From Bacteroidaceae bacterium (GTDB lineage Bacteria; Bacteroidota; Bacteroidia; Bacteroidales; Bacteroidaceae), in NCBI GenBank assembly GCA_017547385.1, contig JAFYPU010000007.1, forward strand, positions 1 through 64,000: a stretch of 64,000 bases of DNA, read 5' to 3'. The notes beneath the pieces were generated by a model. The model ran no database searches and was not told the DNA's origin. It saw only the letters and a list, made by a program, of their open reading frames with translations. This document shows, piece after piece, positions 1 to 9,060 of the stretch (its first letter is position 1; the number at the start of each line of letters is the position of its first letter). The translations under genes and the position numbers were made by a program.

Positions 1-707
1 AGAAATACAAAGAATTTGGAGTGTAAACTCAGATAGTATTATCTTTGCCAAGTGTCAACTGCTATAGGCATAAAAAAAAGAAGTGTAAACCGGTATAGTA
101 TTTAAAGTTTAAACTGTCAACTTTTTTCAGTACACCTCAAAGACCGGAAACGACGAAAAATAAGGCTTTCGGAGATACCCCACTTCGTTGACAGAGATAG
201 TGCTTATCTCCTGCCATGAAACCCCATATCTTCATCCATGAAATGGGGTATCTTCAAAATGGGCTTTTTTCATGCACTTTCAGGGAGCAGTGCCTCCGGC
301 CTGTTTACCGACAGTATGTTTCAGCAAAGGGGCGCAGCGTTCGGACCATCCGGATGGGGCTGCTCCCCTAAAGTTGGGGAGCTCCCGGAACGGGTGAGGG
401 GTATGAACAGACCTAAGCGAGCCTACGGCATGAAGCTTCCTCGTATGCTCATACCTCCTCCGCTACGCTCGTCCCCCTACCTTAGGAAGACAGCACCGTC
501 CGGCTGCCTATTACCATTCGGATAGTTTCCGCGTTTAGGGCAAGCCGGAGGGGAAGGATAAAAAACTAACGAGGGGGAAATGCTCGCAGGTCCGAGATTT
601 GTCGTAAGTTTGCAGAGAGTTGCGGCAAAGGAGCGCGAAAGATGCCGGCAACTCATCCTCTGACAAGCTATGTCACAAGCAGAAAGCCTCCTCCACACTG
701 ACACAAC
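1..707. other. Gene-free leader region with repeats
   Basis: I see no credible gene here. A Bacteroidota-type promoter sits at 15-47 on the plus strand (TTTG 15-18, 21-bp spacer, TATCTTTG 40-47), but no reading frame follows it. An imperfect 20-bp direct repeat beginning gtgtaaac occurs at 21-40 and again at 83-102. Bases 351-480 hold a two-part element (gctgctcccctaaag..., then a diverged inverted arm) related to the 191-bp repeats at 27334-27790. A -7-like TAAGTTTG at 605-612, without a matching -33 box, is the best candidate promoter for the helicase gene. The 95-codon frame over 238-525 runs through the repeat and is not believed. Confidence 0.5.
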
Positions 708-3185
708 ATGAAAGAACACTCCAATCCTGAACTCTCCCTGGCTCAGCAAATCATTGAGCAAACCGGCACACATCTTTTTCTCACAGGAAAAGCCGGCACC
801 GGAAAAACCACGTTTCTGAAAAATCTGAAAAAGCAAACCCCCAAACGCATGGTGGTGCTGGCCCCCACGGGCATTGCCGCCATCAATGCCGGAGGCGTTA
901 CGATTCACTCTTTCTTTCAGCTGCCCTTTGCGCCCTATGTTCCGGGAGCGAGCTTTTCGCGCGAAAGCTTCAAGATGAGCAAGCAGAAGCAGAAAATCAT
1001 TCGCAGCATCGACTTGCTGGTCATCGACGAGATAAGTATGGTGCGAGCCGACCTGCTGGATGCCGTGGATATGGTGATGCGCCGATACCGACAGCACAAC
1101 AAGCCTTTCGGCGGAGTGCAACTGCTGCTCATCGGCGACTTGCAACAGCTTTCGCCAGTGGTGAAAGAAGAGGAGTGGCGACTCCTGCAGCAGCACTATG
1201 CTTCGCCTTATTTCTTCTCGAGCAGGGCTTTGGAGCAAACACGTTATGCCACCATTGAGCTGCAAACCGTCTATCGTCAAAACGATGAGCAGTTCATCAC
1301 CTTGCTCAATGCCATTCGCGAGGGAAAAGCCGATGCCGGAACGCTCGCACAACTCAATGCGCGTTGTCTGCCCGACTTTGTGCCACCACGGGAGGAGGGA
1401 TACATCCGCCTTGTTACACACAACCGACAGGCAGAGCAAATCAACAATGCCGAGATAGATGGTTTGCCGGCCAGGCTGCACACCTACAAAGCCGCCATCA
1501 AGGGAAACTTTCCCGAATACTCCTACCCCACCCCCGAACTCCTGGAACTGAAAGAGGGAGCACAGGTGATGTTTGTGAAGAATGCGACGGACCACAGTTA
1601 CTACAACGGAATGATTGGTGAAGTGGCACGCCTCACATCCGAAACGGTGGAAGTGCGCACCCGGGAGGGTAACACCATTGAGGTGATGCCCGAAGAATGG
1701 AGCAACAGCCGATATGTGCTGGACGAAAAGAGCAAAGAGATACGCGAAGAGGTGGAAGGAACTTTTAAACAACTGCCGCTGAAATTGGCTTGGGCCATCA
1801 CCATTCACAAGAGCCAGGGCCTCACCTTCGACCATGCCATCATCGACACTTCGGCAGCCTTTGCGCATGGTCAGACCTACGTGGCACTGAGCCGCTGCCG
1901 CACATTGGAGGGGTTGGTTCTCTCTGCCCCCATCCCACAACACGCCATCATCAACGATGCCACCGTGCAGGATTTTCATCAACAGATGGGACATCGCACA
2001 CCGGGACACAGAGAGGTGGAAGAAATGCGCAGGCTCTATGCTAAAGAACTGTTGGACGAACTGTTCGACTTCGGCCACATTCATGAATGCCACACACGCC
2101 TGCTGCGCATCATGCACGAACACTTCTCACGCCTCTATCCCACCCTGCTGAGTGAATTCGAGACACTGCAACAGCCCATCGAGCAGGAGCTGCAAGCCGT
2201 TGCCCAACGTTTTCAGGCACAATACACACGCCTCGTCAACGAAGATAACGACACCGCTCGGCAGCAGGAACTGCAAGAACGCTTATGCAAAGGAGCAGCC
2301 TATTTTGCCGAGAAGCTGCAACCCTTGACCCTCTCGGCCAAAGACCTGCAACTGCCCACCGACAGCAAGGAAGTGGCACGCAAAACCGAAGTGGCACTCC
2401 GCGAATGGCGCGAAGACACAAGGCAAAGGCAACAACTGCTGGAGTATGTCAAGGAAGAGGGTTTTCGCGTGAAGGAATATCTTCTGCAAAAGGCCATGAT
2501 TGTGCTTGACGAAGACACGAAACGCAGCGGAAACAAAAAGACAAAAAAAGAGGCCGCCCCCAAAGGCAGCCAAAAAGTAATCGTTCCAACCGACATCCTG
2601 CAGCCGGAACTCTATCAACAAATCACCGAATGGCGCTTGCAGCAAGCACGCGAACAGGGGCTGCCGGCCTATGCCATCCTGCAACAACGGGCCTTGGTGG
2701 GCATCGTCAATCTGCTACCACAAACACCGGAAGCCCTTATGCTCATCCCCTACCTGGGCAAACGAGGCGTTGAAAAATACGGCAAAGAGATACTGGCCAT
2801 AGTCAATCGCTACGTCAACGAGAACCACGTGGAACGTCCGGAGATACAAACCGAATTTGTGCCCAAAGGAGCACGCGTCGACACCGTGGAAGAAAGCCTG
2901 AAACTGCTGCACGAAGGCATAAGCATCACCGACATTGCACAAGCACGCACTCTGACCACAGCGACTATCTACACCCACATGGCACGCGCCATCCGCGAAG
3001 GTAAAATCAACGTTGCAGAAGTGATGAACGAGGAAAAACAAACCCTCATCCGACAGGCACTATCAGAAGTGCGCCGCCAAGCCTCACCGGAAGATACACT
3101 GACCACCATCATCCAAAAAACTGCGGTACACCTCAAAGGACAAGCCACCCGGGAGGAGGTGAGGTTTGTAAGCAGTCTGACATAA
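708..3185 (+). CDS. PIF1-type superfamily 1 DNA helicase with C-terminal HTH
   Basis: ATP-dependent DNA helicase of the PIF1/RecD-like group, expected to unwind DNA in the cytoplasm during replication or recombination. Walker A (GKAGTGKT) is at residues 27-34 and Walker B (VIDEIS) at about 105-110. Late helicase motifs are at about 363-375 (IHKSQGLTFD) and 392-398 (ALSRCRT). After the motor there is a long coiled region, an HRDC-like segment near 669-702 and a C-terminal helix-turn-helix near 732-769. This fusion is typical of the roughly 700-850 aa Bacteroidota version. The ATG at 708 starts the conserved N-terminal ATPase. The gene stands alone and converges with the capsule locus at a shared hairpin. 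The exact cellular role cannot be read from the sequence. Confidence 0.93.
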   Translation: MKEHSNPELSLAQQIIEQTGTHLFLTGKAGTGKTTFLKNLKKQTPKRMVVLAPTGIAAINAGGVTIHSFFQLPFAPYVPGASFSRESFKMSKQKQKIIRSIDLLVIDEISMVRADLLDAVDMVMRRYRQHNKPFGGVQLLLIGDLQQLSPVVKEEEWRLLQQHYASPYFFSSRALEQTRYATIELQTVYRQNDEQFITLLNAIREGKADAGTLAQLNARCLPDFVPPREEGYIRLVTHNRQAEQINNAEIDGLPARLHTYKAAIKGNFPEYSYPTPELLELKEGAQVMFVKNATDHSYYNGMIGEVARLTSETVEVRTREGNTIEVMPEEWSNSRYVLDEKSKEIREEVEGTFKQLPLKLAWAITIHKSQGLTFDHAIIDTSAAFAHGQTYVALSRCRTLEGLVLSAPIPQHAIINDATVQDFHQQMGHRTPGHREVEEMRRLYAKELLDELFDFGHIHECHTRLLRIMHEHFSRLYPTLLSEFETLQQPIEQELQAVAQRFQAQYTRLVNEDNDTARQQELQERLCKGAAYFAEKLQPLTLSAKDLQLPTDSKEVARKTEVALREWREDTRQRQQLLEYVKEEGFRVKEYLLQKAMIVLDEDTKRSGNKKTKKEAAPKGSQKVIVPTDILQPELYQQITEWRLQQAREQGLPAYAILQQRALVGIVNLLPQTPEALMLIPYLGKRGVEKYGKEILAIVNRYVNENHVERPEIQTEFVPKGARVDTVEESLKLLHEGISITDIAQARTLTTATIYTHMARAIREGKINVAEVMNEEKQTLIRQALSEVRRQASPEDTLTTIIQKTAVHLKGQATREEVRFVSSLT

Positions 3186-3230
3186 AATACATACAGCCTG
3201 AAAAAGTGAAGTACGCCTCTTTCAAAAAAA

Positions 3231-3270
3231 CAGAGAAGCGCCTTCCGTAAAATCGAAAGGCGCTTCTCTG
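3231..3270. terminator. Bidirectional intrinsic terminator
   Basis: A perfect 14-bp stem (3231-3244 with 3257-3270, cagagaagcgcctt and its complement) encloses a 12-nt loop. On the minus strand the stem is followed by seven Ts, so it should end the capsule transcript. On the plus strand a weaker T-run follows and could end the helicase transcript. Confidence 0.9.
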
Positions 3271-3293
3271 TTTAATCTATTTATAGTAGAAAT

Positions 3294-3677
3294 TTAGCGT
3301 GGAACATACGCTCCATCCTTCGCTTCAAAGATAATGGAAGGTTCGTGCACTATCACCTTATGCCAAGCCCCCTGCGGCACTTGCAAGCCAAACAAGCCCT
3401 CGGCCGGACAAAGAAGATGACGTTCCACCTCACGAAATTCACCCTCCGCTTCTTCATAAATCACTTCCTCCAAGCGACCTTGCAGGCAAATCACCGTTTC
3501 TGCGGTATCCTCATGACGATGAATTGGCACTTCAGTTCCGGGCTGTAAAGCATTCATCATGCGTTGCGAAGTGTCGCTTGCCCCATTCCGCAAGTCAAAG
3601 TTTTGGCGCAAACGCGGAGAAACTGTAGCCTCAGCCAAAAGCTTCTCCAAAAACTTTTGATCAAATAATGTTGTCAT
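3294..3677 (-). CDS. wbuC: WbuC-family cupin protein
   Basis: Small single-domain cupin of the WbuC type, found in O-antigen and capsule clusters; its biochemical role is not established. The metal-binding cupin motif is present: H53 and H55 in PIHRH, E60, and a later H106 in GAWHKV. The 127-aa length fits a complete protein. It is the last gene of the capsule transcript, 4 nt after the aminotransferase stop and just before the terminator. A decayed second copy lies at 19710-20101 in the same locus, which shows that this gene type has been present there more than once. Confidence 0.85.
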   Translation of the reverse strand: MTTLFDQKFLEKLLAEATVSPRLRQNFDLRNGASDTSQRMMNALQPGTEVPIHRHEDTAETVICLQGRLEEVIYEEAEGEFREVERHLLCPAEGLFGLQVPQGAWHKVIVHEPSIIFEAKDGAYVPR

Positions 3678-3681
3678 TTCC

Positions 3682-4962
3682 TTACTTTACAATCGCCTCC
3701 TTGATACATTCCACTATGTAGTGCACATCTTCATCCGTAACATAAGGACCGGCAGGGAGGCAGAAACCCACCTTGAAGATTTCTTCCGACACACCATTCA
3801 CATACGCCACAGCATCGGCATACACCGGCTGTTTGTGCATAGGCTTCCATACAGGACGACATTCCACTTTCTTCGCCAACATAAACACACGGAGTGCCTC
3901 AACATTATCATTGGGTTGGCAGTCCGTTGTAGCACTTTCCACCGCCTTAATCACACCGGCAGCACCACCTACCGCACTCTTGATAACTTCTTTGTAAGCA
4001 TTTTCCTGTCCTACGATTTTCACATCCGCATCCAATGTGGCAGCACACAACCAGAAATTGCTATCATAACGAGGATCTGCAGGCTGTTCATGCAAACTTA
4101 CCCCCTGCACGTCCTTCAACAGCTGCTTATAAAGCCCCTGCACATGCTTATGGTGAGCAATATGTGCATCAAGCACCGTCATCTGTCCGCGACCGATACC
4201 TGCACACACATTGCTCATGCGGTAGTTGTAACCAATCGCCGTGTGCTCGTAATAAGGATAAGCATCGCGAGCCTGAGTGGCATACCACATCACGTTGTTC
4301 GCATCTTCTGCGTTCTGACAGATAAGCGCACCTCCCCCGGAAGTCGTAATCATTTTATTACCATTGAAGGAAAGCACACCGAAGCGGCCAAACGTACCAA
4401 GCACCTGACCATCGAAGCGAGAACCCATACCCTCCGCAGCATCTTCAATCACAGGGATACCATATTTATTGGCAACCGCCATAATCTTTTCGCAATCGTA
4501 AGGCATACCATAGAGTGCCACAGGAATAATCGCCTTCGGATACTTACCCGTAGCTTCCTTGCGCTCAACAATCGCCTTCTCCAACAACTCAGGATCCATA
4601 TTCCACGTATCACGCTCCGAGTCAATAAACACAGGCTTCGCCCCGAGATACGTAATGGGATGTGAAGAAGCACAGAACGTAAACGACTGCACACACACCT
4701 CATCGCCCGCTTGAACGCCACAGGCGAGCAAGGCCAAATGAACAGCAGCAGTACCCGCAGACAAGCACACCACCTTGCGATCCAACATCTCCCCATCGGT
4801 CTTCTTGTTGGAAAAGTCGGCTAAATCTTGTTCAAATCCATTCACATTGGGTCCCATAGGCACCACCCAATTCGTATCAAAAGCCTCCTTCACATATTTC
4901 TGTTCCGCTCCATCATCGCTCATGTGAGCCAGACAGAGATAAATCATTTTTCTTTCTTCCAT
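3682..4962 (-). CDS. pglE: DegT/DnrJ/EryC1/StrS-family sugar aminotransferase (PglE-like)
   Basis: PLP-dependent aminotransferase expected to convert a UDP-4-keto-6-deoxy sugar to the 4-amino sugar. The likely PLP-binding lysine is K203 in FNGNKMITTSGGG. The EDAAEG motif (about 173-178) and the sugar-binding tail are intact. The ATG at 4962 is used here; an ATG at 4947 (MIYLCL) is equally possible and matches where the family usually begins. Immediately upstream are PglD- and PglC-like genes, so the three look like a diacetylbacillosamine-type module. The substrate is inferred from context. A frameshifted remnant of a second member of this family lies at 6543-6644. Confidence 0.88.
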   Translation of the reverse strand: MEERKMIYLCLAHMSDDGAEQKYVKEAFDTNWVVPMGPNVNGFEQDLADFSNKKTDGEMLDRKVVCLSAGTAAVHLALLACGVQAGDEVCVQSFTFCASSHPITYLGAKPVFIDSERDTWNMDPELLEKAIVERKEATGKYPKAIIPVALYGMPYDCEKIMAVANKYGIPVIEDAAEGMGSRFDGQVLGTFGRFGVLSFNGNKMITTSGGGALICQNAEDANNVMWYATQARDAYPYYEHTAIGYNYRMSNVCAGIGRGQMTVLDAHIAHHKHVQGLYKQLLKDVQGVSLHEQPADPRYDSNFWLCAATLDADVKIVGQENAYKEVIKSAVGGAAGVIKAVESATTDCQPNDNVEALRVFMLAKKVECRPVWKPMHKQPVYADAVAYVNGVSEEIFKVGFCLPAGPYVTDEDVHYIVECIKEAIVK

Positions 4963-5031
4963 GGTTTATAAATTGCGATGTTTATTTTGTTATTTTATAT
5001 ATACCCTAAAATAAATCCCCCTAAATATACG

Positions 5032-5616
5032 TTAGCAAGAAATTTCCCGTGCAGGGACTCCAACTACAGTTGCACCATCAGGTACATCTTTTACTACAAC
5101 AGCGCCAGCGCCAATCATACAATTCTTGCCAATCTTGATATACTGCTTAATGACAGCTCCAGCACCAATCCAAGAGCATTCGCCAACTTCAACGCCACCA
5201 GCTACAGTTGCATGAGGAGCAACGTGTACAAAGTCACCAATCAAGCAATCGTGGTCAACAGAGGCACCCGTATTAATGATACAATGTTTACCAATCTTTG
5301 CACAAGTTTGTACGATTGCACCATGCATCACAACCGTCCCCTCATCAACAGACGCAGTTTTGGAAATAATGGCAGAGGGATGAACAGCTGTCATATAGTT
5401 ATCTACCGACAATTGCTCCACCACCTTCTTGCGTATTTGGCAATTCCCGATAGAAATGATGGCTTCAGGATATGTACCAGTATTTCTCTTTACTTCATAC
5501 CCCAAAAGTTCGGTCACATGCTGATTGTCGTCAACAATAAAATCAATTTTCTTGCCAATCGCCTCTAAAATATCAATGACGACCTTACCATGCCCACTTG
5601 CTCCGTACAATATCAT
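5032..5616 (-). CDS. pglD: PglD/NeuD-family sugar N-acetyltransferase
   Basis: Left-handed beta-helix acetyltransferase. The N-terminal nucleotide-sugar-binding domain starts with GASGHGK (residues 5-11). Hexapeptide repeats follow from about residue 85, with the conserved NTGASVDHD segment whose H122 matches the catalytic histidine of PglD. It should use acetyl-CoA to acetylate the 4-amino group made by the aminotransferase downstream. The 194-aa length is normal. It lies 12 nt after pglC and 69 nt before the aminotransferase. NeuD-type O-acetyltransferase activity is an alternative, but the gene context favours N-acetylation. Confidence 0.88.
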   Translation of the reverse strand: MILYGASGHGKVVIDILEAIGKKIDFIVDDNQHVTELLGYEVKRNTGTYPEAIISIGNCQIRKKVVEQLSVDNYMTAVHPSAIISKTASVDEGTVVMHGAIVQTCAKIGKHCIINTGASVDHDCLIGDFVHVAPHATVAGGVEVGECSWIGAGAVIKQYIKIGKNCMIGAGAVVVKDVPDGATVVGVPAREISC

Positions 5617-5628
5617 AACCGTGTTTTT

Positions 5629-6237
5629 TTAATTTGTACCATCAAAAAACTCCATTGTCGCCTGTCCCTCTTGCGAAATATCTTCACGGAAGAGCACCTT
5701 CTTTGCTGTTATAAATATCACCTTCAAGTCCGTTATCAACGATACATGGTCTACATACCACACGTCCAACTCAAACTTCTTCGTCCATGAGATAGCATTG
5801 CGTCCATGACACTGTGCCCAACCCGTAATACCAGGTCGCACTTCATGGCGACGTGTCTGTTCCTTTGAATAAAGGGGGAGGTATTGTACCAACAACGGAC
5901 GAGGTCCAATCAGCGCCATATCCCCTTTGAGTACATTAATCAACTGTGGCAATTCATCAATAGAAGTAGAACGAACAAATTTACCCACTTTCGTAAGACG
6001 GTCCGCATCAGGCAACAAATTCCCTTCTGCATCACGCTCATCCGTCATCGTCTTAAACTTAATCACCTTAAAAATCTTCCCATTCTTACCCGGTCGTTCC
6101 TGAAAGAAGAAAGCCCCCTCGCCCTTATTCGCAATGGTCAACCATATATAAATGATGAGCAGAAACGGCCAGATAATCAACAGCGCCGTCAGCACAATTA
6201 CAAAATCAATAACTCGTTTAAAACAATTCTTGTACAT
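5629..6237 (-). CDS. pglC: Initiating sugar-1-phosphate transferase (PglC-like monotopic PGT)
   Basis: Membrane phosphoglycosyl transferase that moves a sugar-1-phosphate from a UDP-sugar to undecaprenyl phosphate and so starts the capsule repeat unit. A hydrophobic segment (about 10-36) is followed by the catalytic core: the RPGK region near 48-51, the FKTMTDERD segment and the Asp-Glu dyad D94-E95 in SIDELPQL, then GPRPL. At 202 aa it is the minimal PglC size without the long N-terminal part of WbaP enzymes. The neighbours PglD and PglE suggest that its substrate is a UDP-diacetamido-trideoxyhexose. Confidence 0.92.
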   Translation of the reverse strand: MYKNCFKRVIDFVIVLTALLIIWPFLLIIYIWLTIANKGEGAFFFQERPGKNGKIFKVIKFKTMTDERDAEGNLLPDADRLTKVGKFVRSTSIDELPQLINVLKGDMALIGPRPLLVQYLPLYSKEQTRRHEVRPGITGWAQCHGRNAISWTKKFELDVWYVDHVSLITDLKVIFITAKKVLFREDISQEGQATMEFFDGTN

Positions 6238-6406
6238 AATTTAGTCGTTACATTATCTAATAATAAAAAATCATACAAACACTTCCTTACAAAACCTTGC
6301 TCAAATAGTTCAACTATCATATATCATTGTAAGCCACTCATTAAGAATAATTTGTCCCTAATTTAATCTATAGTAAAATCCTTGGTGACTTATATACGCA
6401 CGTCTG

Positions 6407-6542
6407 TTATACCTTAGACTTGATTCTAATATTTCTTTTCAAATAGGAACTGAATGCAAATGAATTCCAGAACATCATGAGCACACTTTCAATAGCAAGT
6501 TCTCTAAAGCGCCACATCCATTTAGACGAGCCGTAATTCTTT
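6407..6542 (-). pseudogene. C-terminal gene remnant, identity uncertain
   Basis: Read on the minus strand, these bases give about 44 codons with protein-like composition (aromatic-rich, containing KWMWRFRELAIES and ending IRIKSKV) before a TAA at 6409-6407. No start exists, and the remnant abuts the aminotransferase remnant. It resembles the tail of a capsule-locus glycosyltransferase or nucleotidyltransferase, but I cannot assign it. The rest of the 6238-6717 gap shows nothing recognisable. Confidence 0.4.
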
Positions 6543-6644
6543 TTGTTTTGTGTCCCAATTGACACAACCAACTGGTATCAAATGCTTCACATATTTTTGA
6601 TCCAATCCGTTCACGCTCATATGCTCTAAAAAGAAATAGACCAT
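6543..6644 (-). pseudogene. Frameshifted 5' remnant of a DegT-type aminotransferase
   Basis: From an ATG at 6644 the minus strand reads M-V-Y-F-F-L-E-H-M-S, then QKYVK, which closely parallels the start of the intact aminotransferase at 4947 (MIYLCLAHMS...QKYVK). After VKE/VKH a frame change restores an AFDTSW-like segment matching AFDTNW of the intact gene. Only about 34 codons survive. It is a relic of an earlier amino-sugar module in this locus. Confidence 0.7.
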
Positions 6645-6717
6645 ATTTCAATCTGATGTGATAAAAGTTCTAATAACTATTAAACGAAGACTTTTTTCAA
6701 TAGTTAAACACAAATTA

Positions 6718-7830
6718 TTATCTTTTGTTTTTAATAATGTCACCAAAGCTATATGGTGTTCTTATCCGATTCCAAGCAAACCTCAGTAGAATACTCCAAA
6801 AACTTTCTTTGTAAGTTATCCCATACTTCCATTTGTTTGCAAATTGACGTTTGGTTTTTACATAGCAATACTTCACAAAATTGCTTCTCATAGATGGAGC
6901 AATTTCTTTAAATTCGGGATAAAGGATATCTAAAAAAATTCTTTTCTGTAACAAAGGGTATCTCCTATGAATTGGGAAACATGAACTATCAAACCCTAAA
7001 ACATCAACACATATCGCGTTCAAACAATCAAGGAATATATGCATATTTTTATCTAACGCGTGAACATAGAGCTTTTCCCAATCAATATCAGTATGATATT
7101 TGTTAACAAAAAAAGCCCAATCAAGTAAATGCCTTAATGTGATATTTTCTGTTGCGAAATGTGCTGAAGAATGACGTAACAAAAAGAAAGCATTAAGATT
7201 AGCAGATGGCAATAGGATAGTATTACCCTTCTCTCCCCCAACCTCTATAGCAGGTTCTCTTGCATAGTCTAACAAGATTTCTTCGCTTCCATCTGCCTTA
7301 TGACAATCTGTCTCAATAAATGTAATATGGTTCTCTACCTCCACACCTTTGTATTGGAATATAGTATGGTGCGAACTTTTAATTGGTCTAATATCCATTT
7401 CAACTGACAAAATCTTATCAGCAAATTTTTGCTTCCCATATAACCAAATATCAATATCTCCAGATGGACGATGATTTGGTTGTGGGTAATTCAACGATAA
7501 CCCCCAACCTTTAAGAAGCATCATTTTTATTCCATTTTTTTCATAGAATAACGACAAATCTGATATAGCATCTGCATGTTTTTTGTGATATTTTTCTATT
7601 GCAATCACGTAACCTATCCAATTTCTAATAAGTGATTCCCTGTCTGGTCTAAGTTCAGGAGGCAATTTAGAAACTACATCAAATATTATCGCATGTACAC
7701 CTTGCCTTAATGCTAGATTTTTAACATCATCCCAATTAGCATTTTTAAGTAAATCTTCCTCCGTCATTATAGTTGGATTAATTACCTTCCTTAAAAGATG
7801 ACAGAGCACATTAGCTGCATTTGTTAGCAT
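6718..7830 (-). CDS. Nucleotidyltransferase-fold protein (NTP_transf_5 type)
   Basis: Protein of the uncharacterised nucleotidyltransferase family often found in Bacteroidota capsule and exopolysaccharide loci. The polymerase-beta-like signature is visible: LLKGWGLSLNYP followed by SGDIDIWLYG (about 123-132), which supplies the two metal-binding aspartates. The remaining 200 residues are helical and lack a recognised motif. Length (370 aa) is normal. It sits 11 nt downstream of the glycosyltransferase at 7842-8978. The substrate is unknown; a role in modifying a polymer or carrier is only inferred from context. Confidence 0.8.
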   Translation of the reverse strand: MLTNAANVLCHLLRKVINPTIMTEEDLLKNANWDDVKNLALRQGVHAIIFDVVSKLPPELRPDRESLIRNWIGYVIAIEKYHKKHADAISDLSLFYEKNGIKMMLLKGWGLSLNYPQPNHRPSGDIDIWLYGKQKFADKILSVEMDIRPIKSSHHTIFQYKGVEVENHITFIETDCHKADGSEEILLDYAREPAIEVGGEKGNTILLPSANLNAFFLLRHSSAHFATENITLRHLLDWAFFVNKYHTDIDWEKLYVHALDKNMHIFLDCLNAICVDVLGFDSSCFPIHRRYPLLQKRIFLDILYPEFKEIAPSMRSNFVKYCYVKTKRQFANKWKYGITYKESFWSILLRFAWNRIRTPYSFGDIIKNKR

Positions 7831-7841
7831 TTAACTTCTTA

Positions 7842-8978
7842 TCAAATAAAATTTTTATCAAACTGTTCTTTAATCAACCTATAAAAATCATATACATCCT
7901 TTGACGTTTTTTTTGAATTTAGAAGGTTACGTAAAAATGTTTGCCCATACATAGCCATCTCTTTTGCCTTTGTTGGATTAGCAATAACCTGTTCTATGGC
8001 ATTAGCAATAGATGTAGGGTTGTGTGGTTCAGAAAGATAACCAGTTTTGCCAGGAATAACTATATCAGGGAAACCTCCAACATTAGAAGCAATAGTCGGA
8101 ACTGCCAACATGAGTGATTCTGCAGCACCACCAAGGTTTTCCGAGTGAGAAGGATGTACAACCATATTGAAATCTTGATATAAATCAGGAACATTATTTC
8201 TTGTTCCTAAGAAATGTATATTATTCACCTTTGTTTTTCCATAGGCTATGACTTTTTGCTCATATTTTTCTGCTCCAACCCATGGACCACCGATAATTAC
8301 GAGATGCATATTGGGATATTTTTCTTGTATCATTGATACTGCATCTATTAAATCTTCATGTCCTTTCAACCCCCTTTTTTCACCAAGGTACTTCTTTGGA
8401 GCATACATGTATGCAACCATTCCCACGACAATATCATTATTGGATAGTCCGAGCTCTTTTCGTAGAATCCCTTTTTGGTATTTCCTATTTAAGAGATCAC
8501 CACCATAATAAGTAAGGAATAGACGATTTGAGTCAATTCCACATTCTTGGTATTTCTCTAACGACCATTTACAAGTAGGAATCCAAAAGTCTTTTTTTCT
8601 TTGAGCTGTCCATAAATCAGCGTTCCTATATATCGCATGCTCCAGATGAAGCGGTCCAGGAACTTCAAAAACTCTTGCGACTCTATCCTTTCTAAGTGCA
8701 AGGCGCATTAACAAAGTCGTAATTACAAAATGACTGTGTACGATATCTGGATTAATATCATTGACTATCATACGAATTTGATTAATCGTATAAAAAGCAT
8801 GTTTTATAGAATAATTTAATTCATGAATTATAATTCCCGCATCAATGTATTGTTGTACCAATATCCCATCTACAGGCATAGCGACGTGCACTTCTTCCCC
8901 CATCTGCACCAAATCACGCATCACACGAAAAGCCCATGTTGCACCCGTTGATGTTTTTACTAAATGTAATGACTTCAT
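7842..8978 (-). CDS. Glycosyltransferase, GT4-type (GT-B fold)
   Basis: Retaining glycosyltransferase of the GT4 group, acting at the cytoplasmic membrane on the undecaprenyl-linked repeat unit. The N-terminal half starts with the usual KTSTGATWAF glycine-poor loop. The C-terminal half carries the GT4 donor-binding stretch around residues 275-300 (HSENLGGAAES, then PTIASNVGG), including the EX7E-like pair. Length (378 aa) is typical and the ATG at 8978 fits the first beta-strand. Donor and acceptor sugars cannot be deduced. Confidence 0.88.
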   Translation of the reverse strand: MKSLHLVKTSTGATWAFRVMRDLVQMGEEVHVAMPVDGILVQQYIDAGIIIHELNYSIKHAFYTINQIRMIVNDINPDIVHSHFVITTLLMRLALRKDRVARVFEVPGPLHLEHAIYRNADLWTAQRKKDFWIPTCKWSLEKYQECGIDSNRLFLTYYGGDLLNRKYQKGILRKELGLSNNDIVVGMVAYMYAPKKYLGEKRGLKGHEDLIDAVSMIQEKYPNMHLVIIGGPWVGAEKYEQKVIAYGKTKVNNIHFLGTRNNVPDLYQDFNMVVHPSHSENLGGAAESLMLAVPTIASNVGGFPDIVIPGKTGYLSEPHNPTSIANAIEQVIANPTKAKEMAMYGQTFLRNLLNSKKTSKDVYDFYRLIKEQFDKNFI

Positions 8979-9060
8979 AGTACTCTTCTGATTATTTTTT
9001 CTCTACCACACACTATAGAGGGTTGTTGTAATTATTTATAGTTCAGCAATATATCTTATA

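Noticed and set aside
477-2123. 548-codon antisense frame over the helicase gene
   Set aside because: It is fully antisense to a well-conserved helicase with intact motifs; composition (His/Cys/Phe-rich) is that of a shadow frame.
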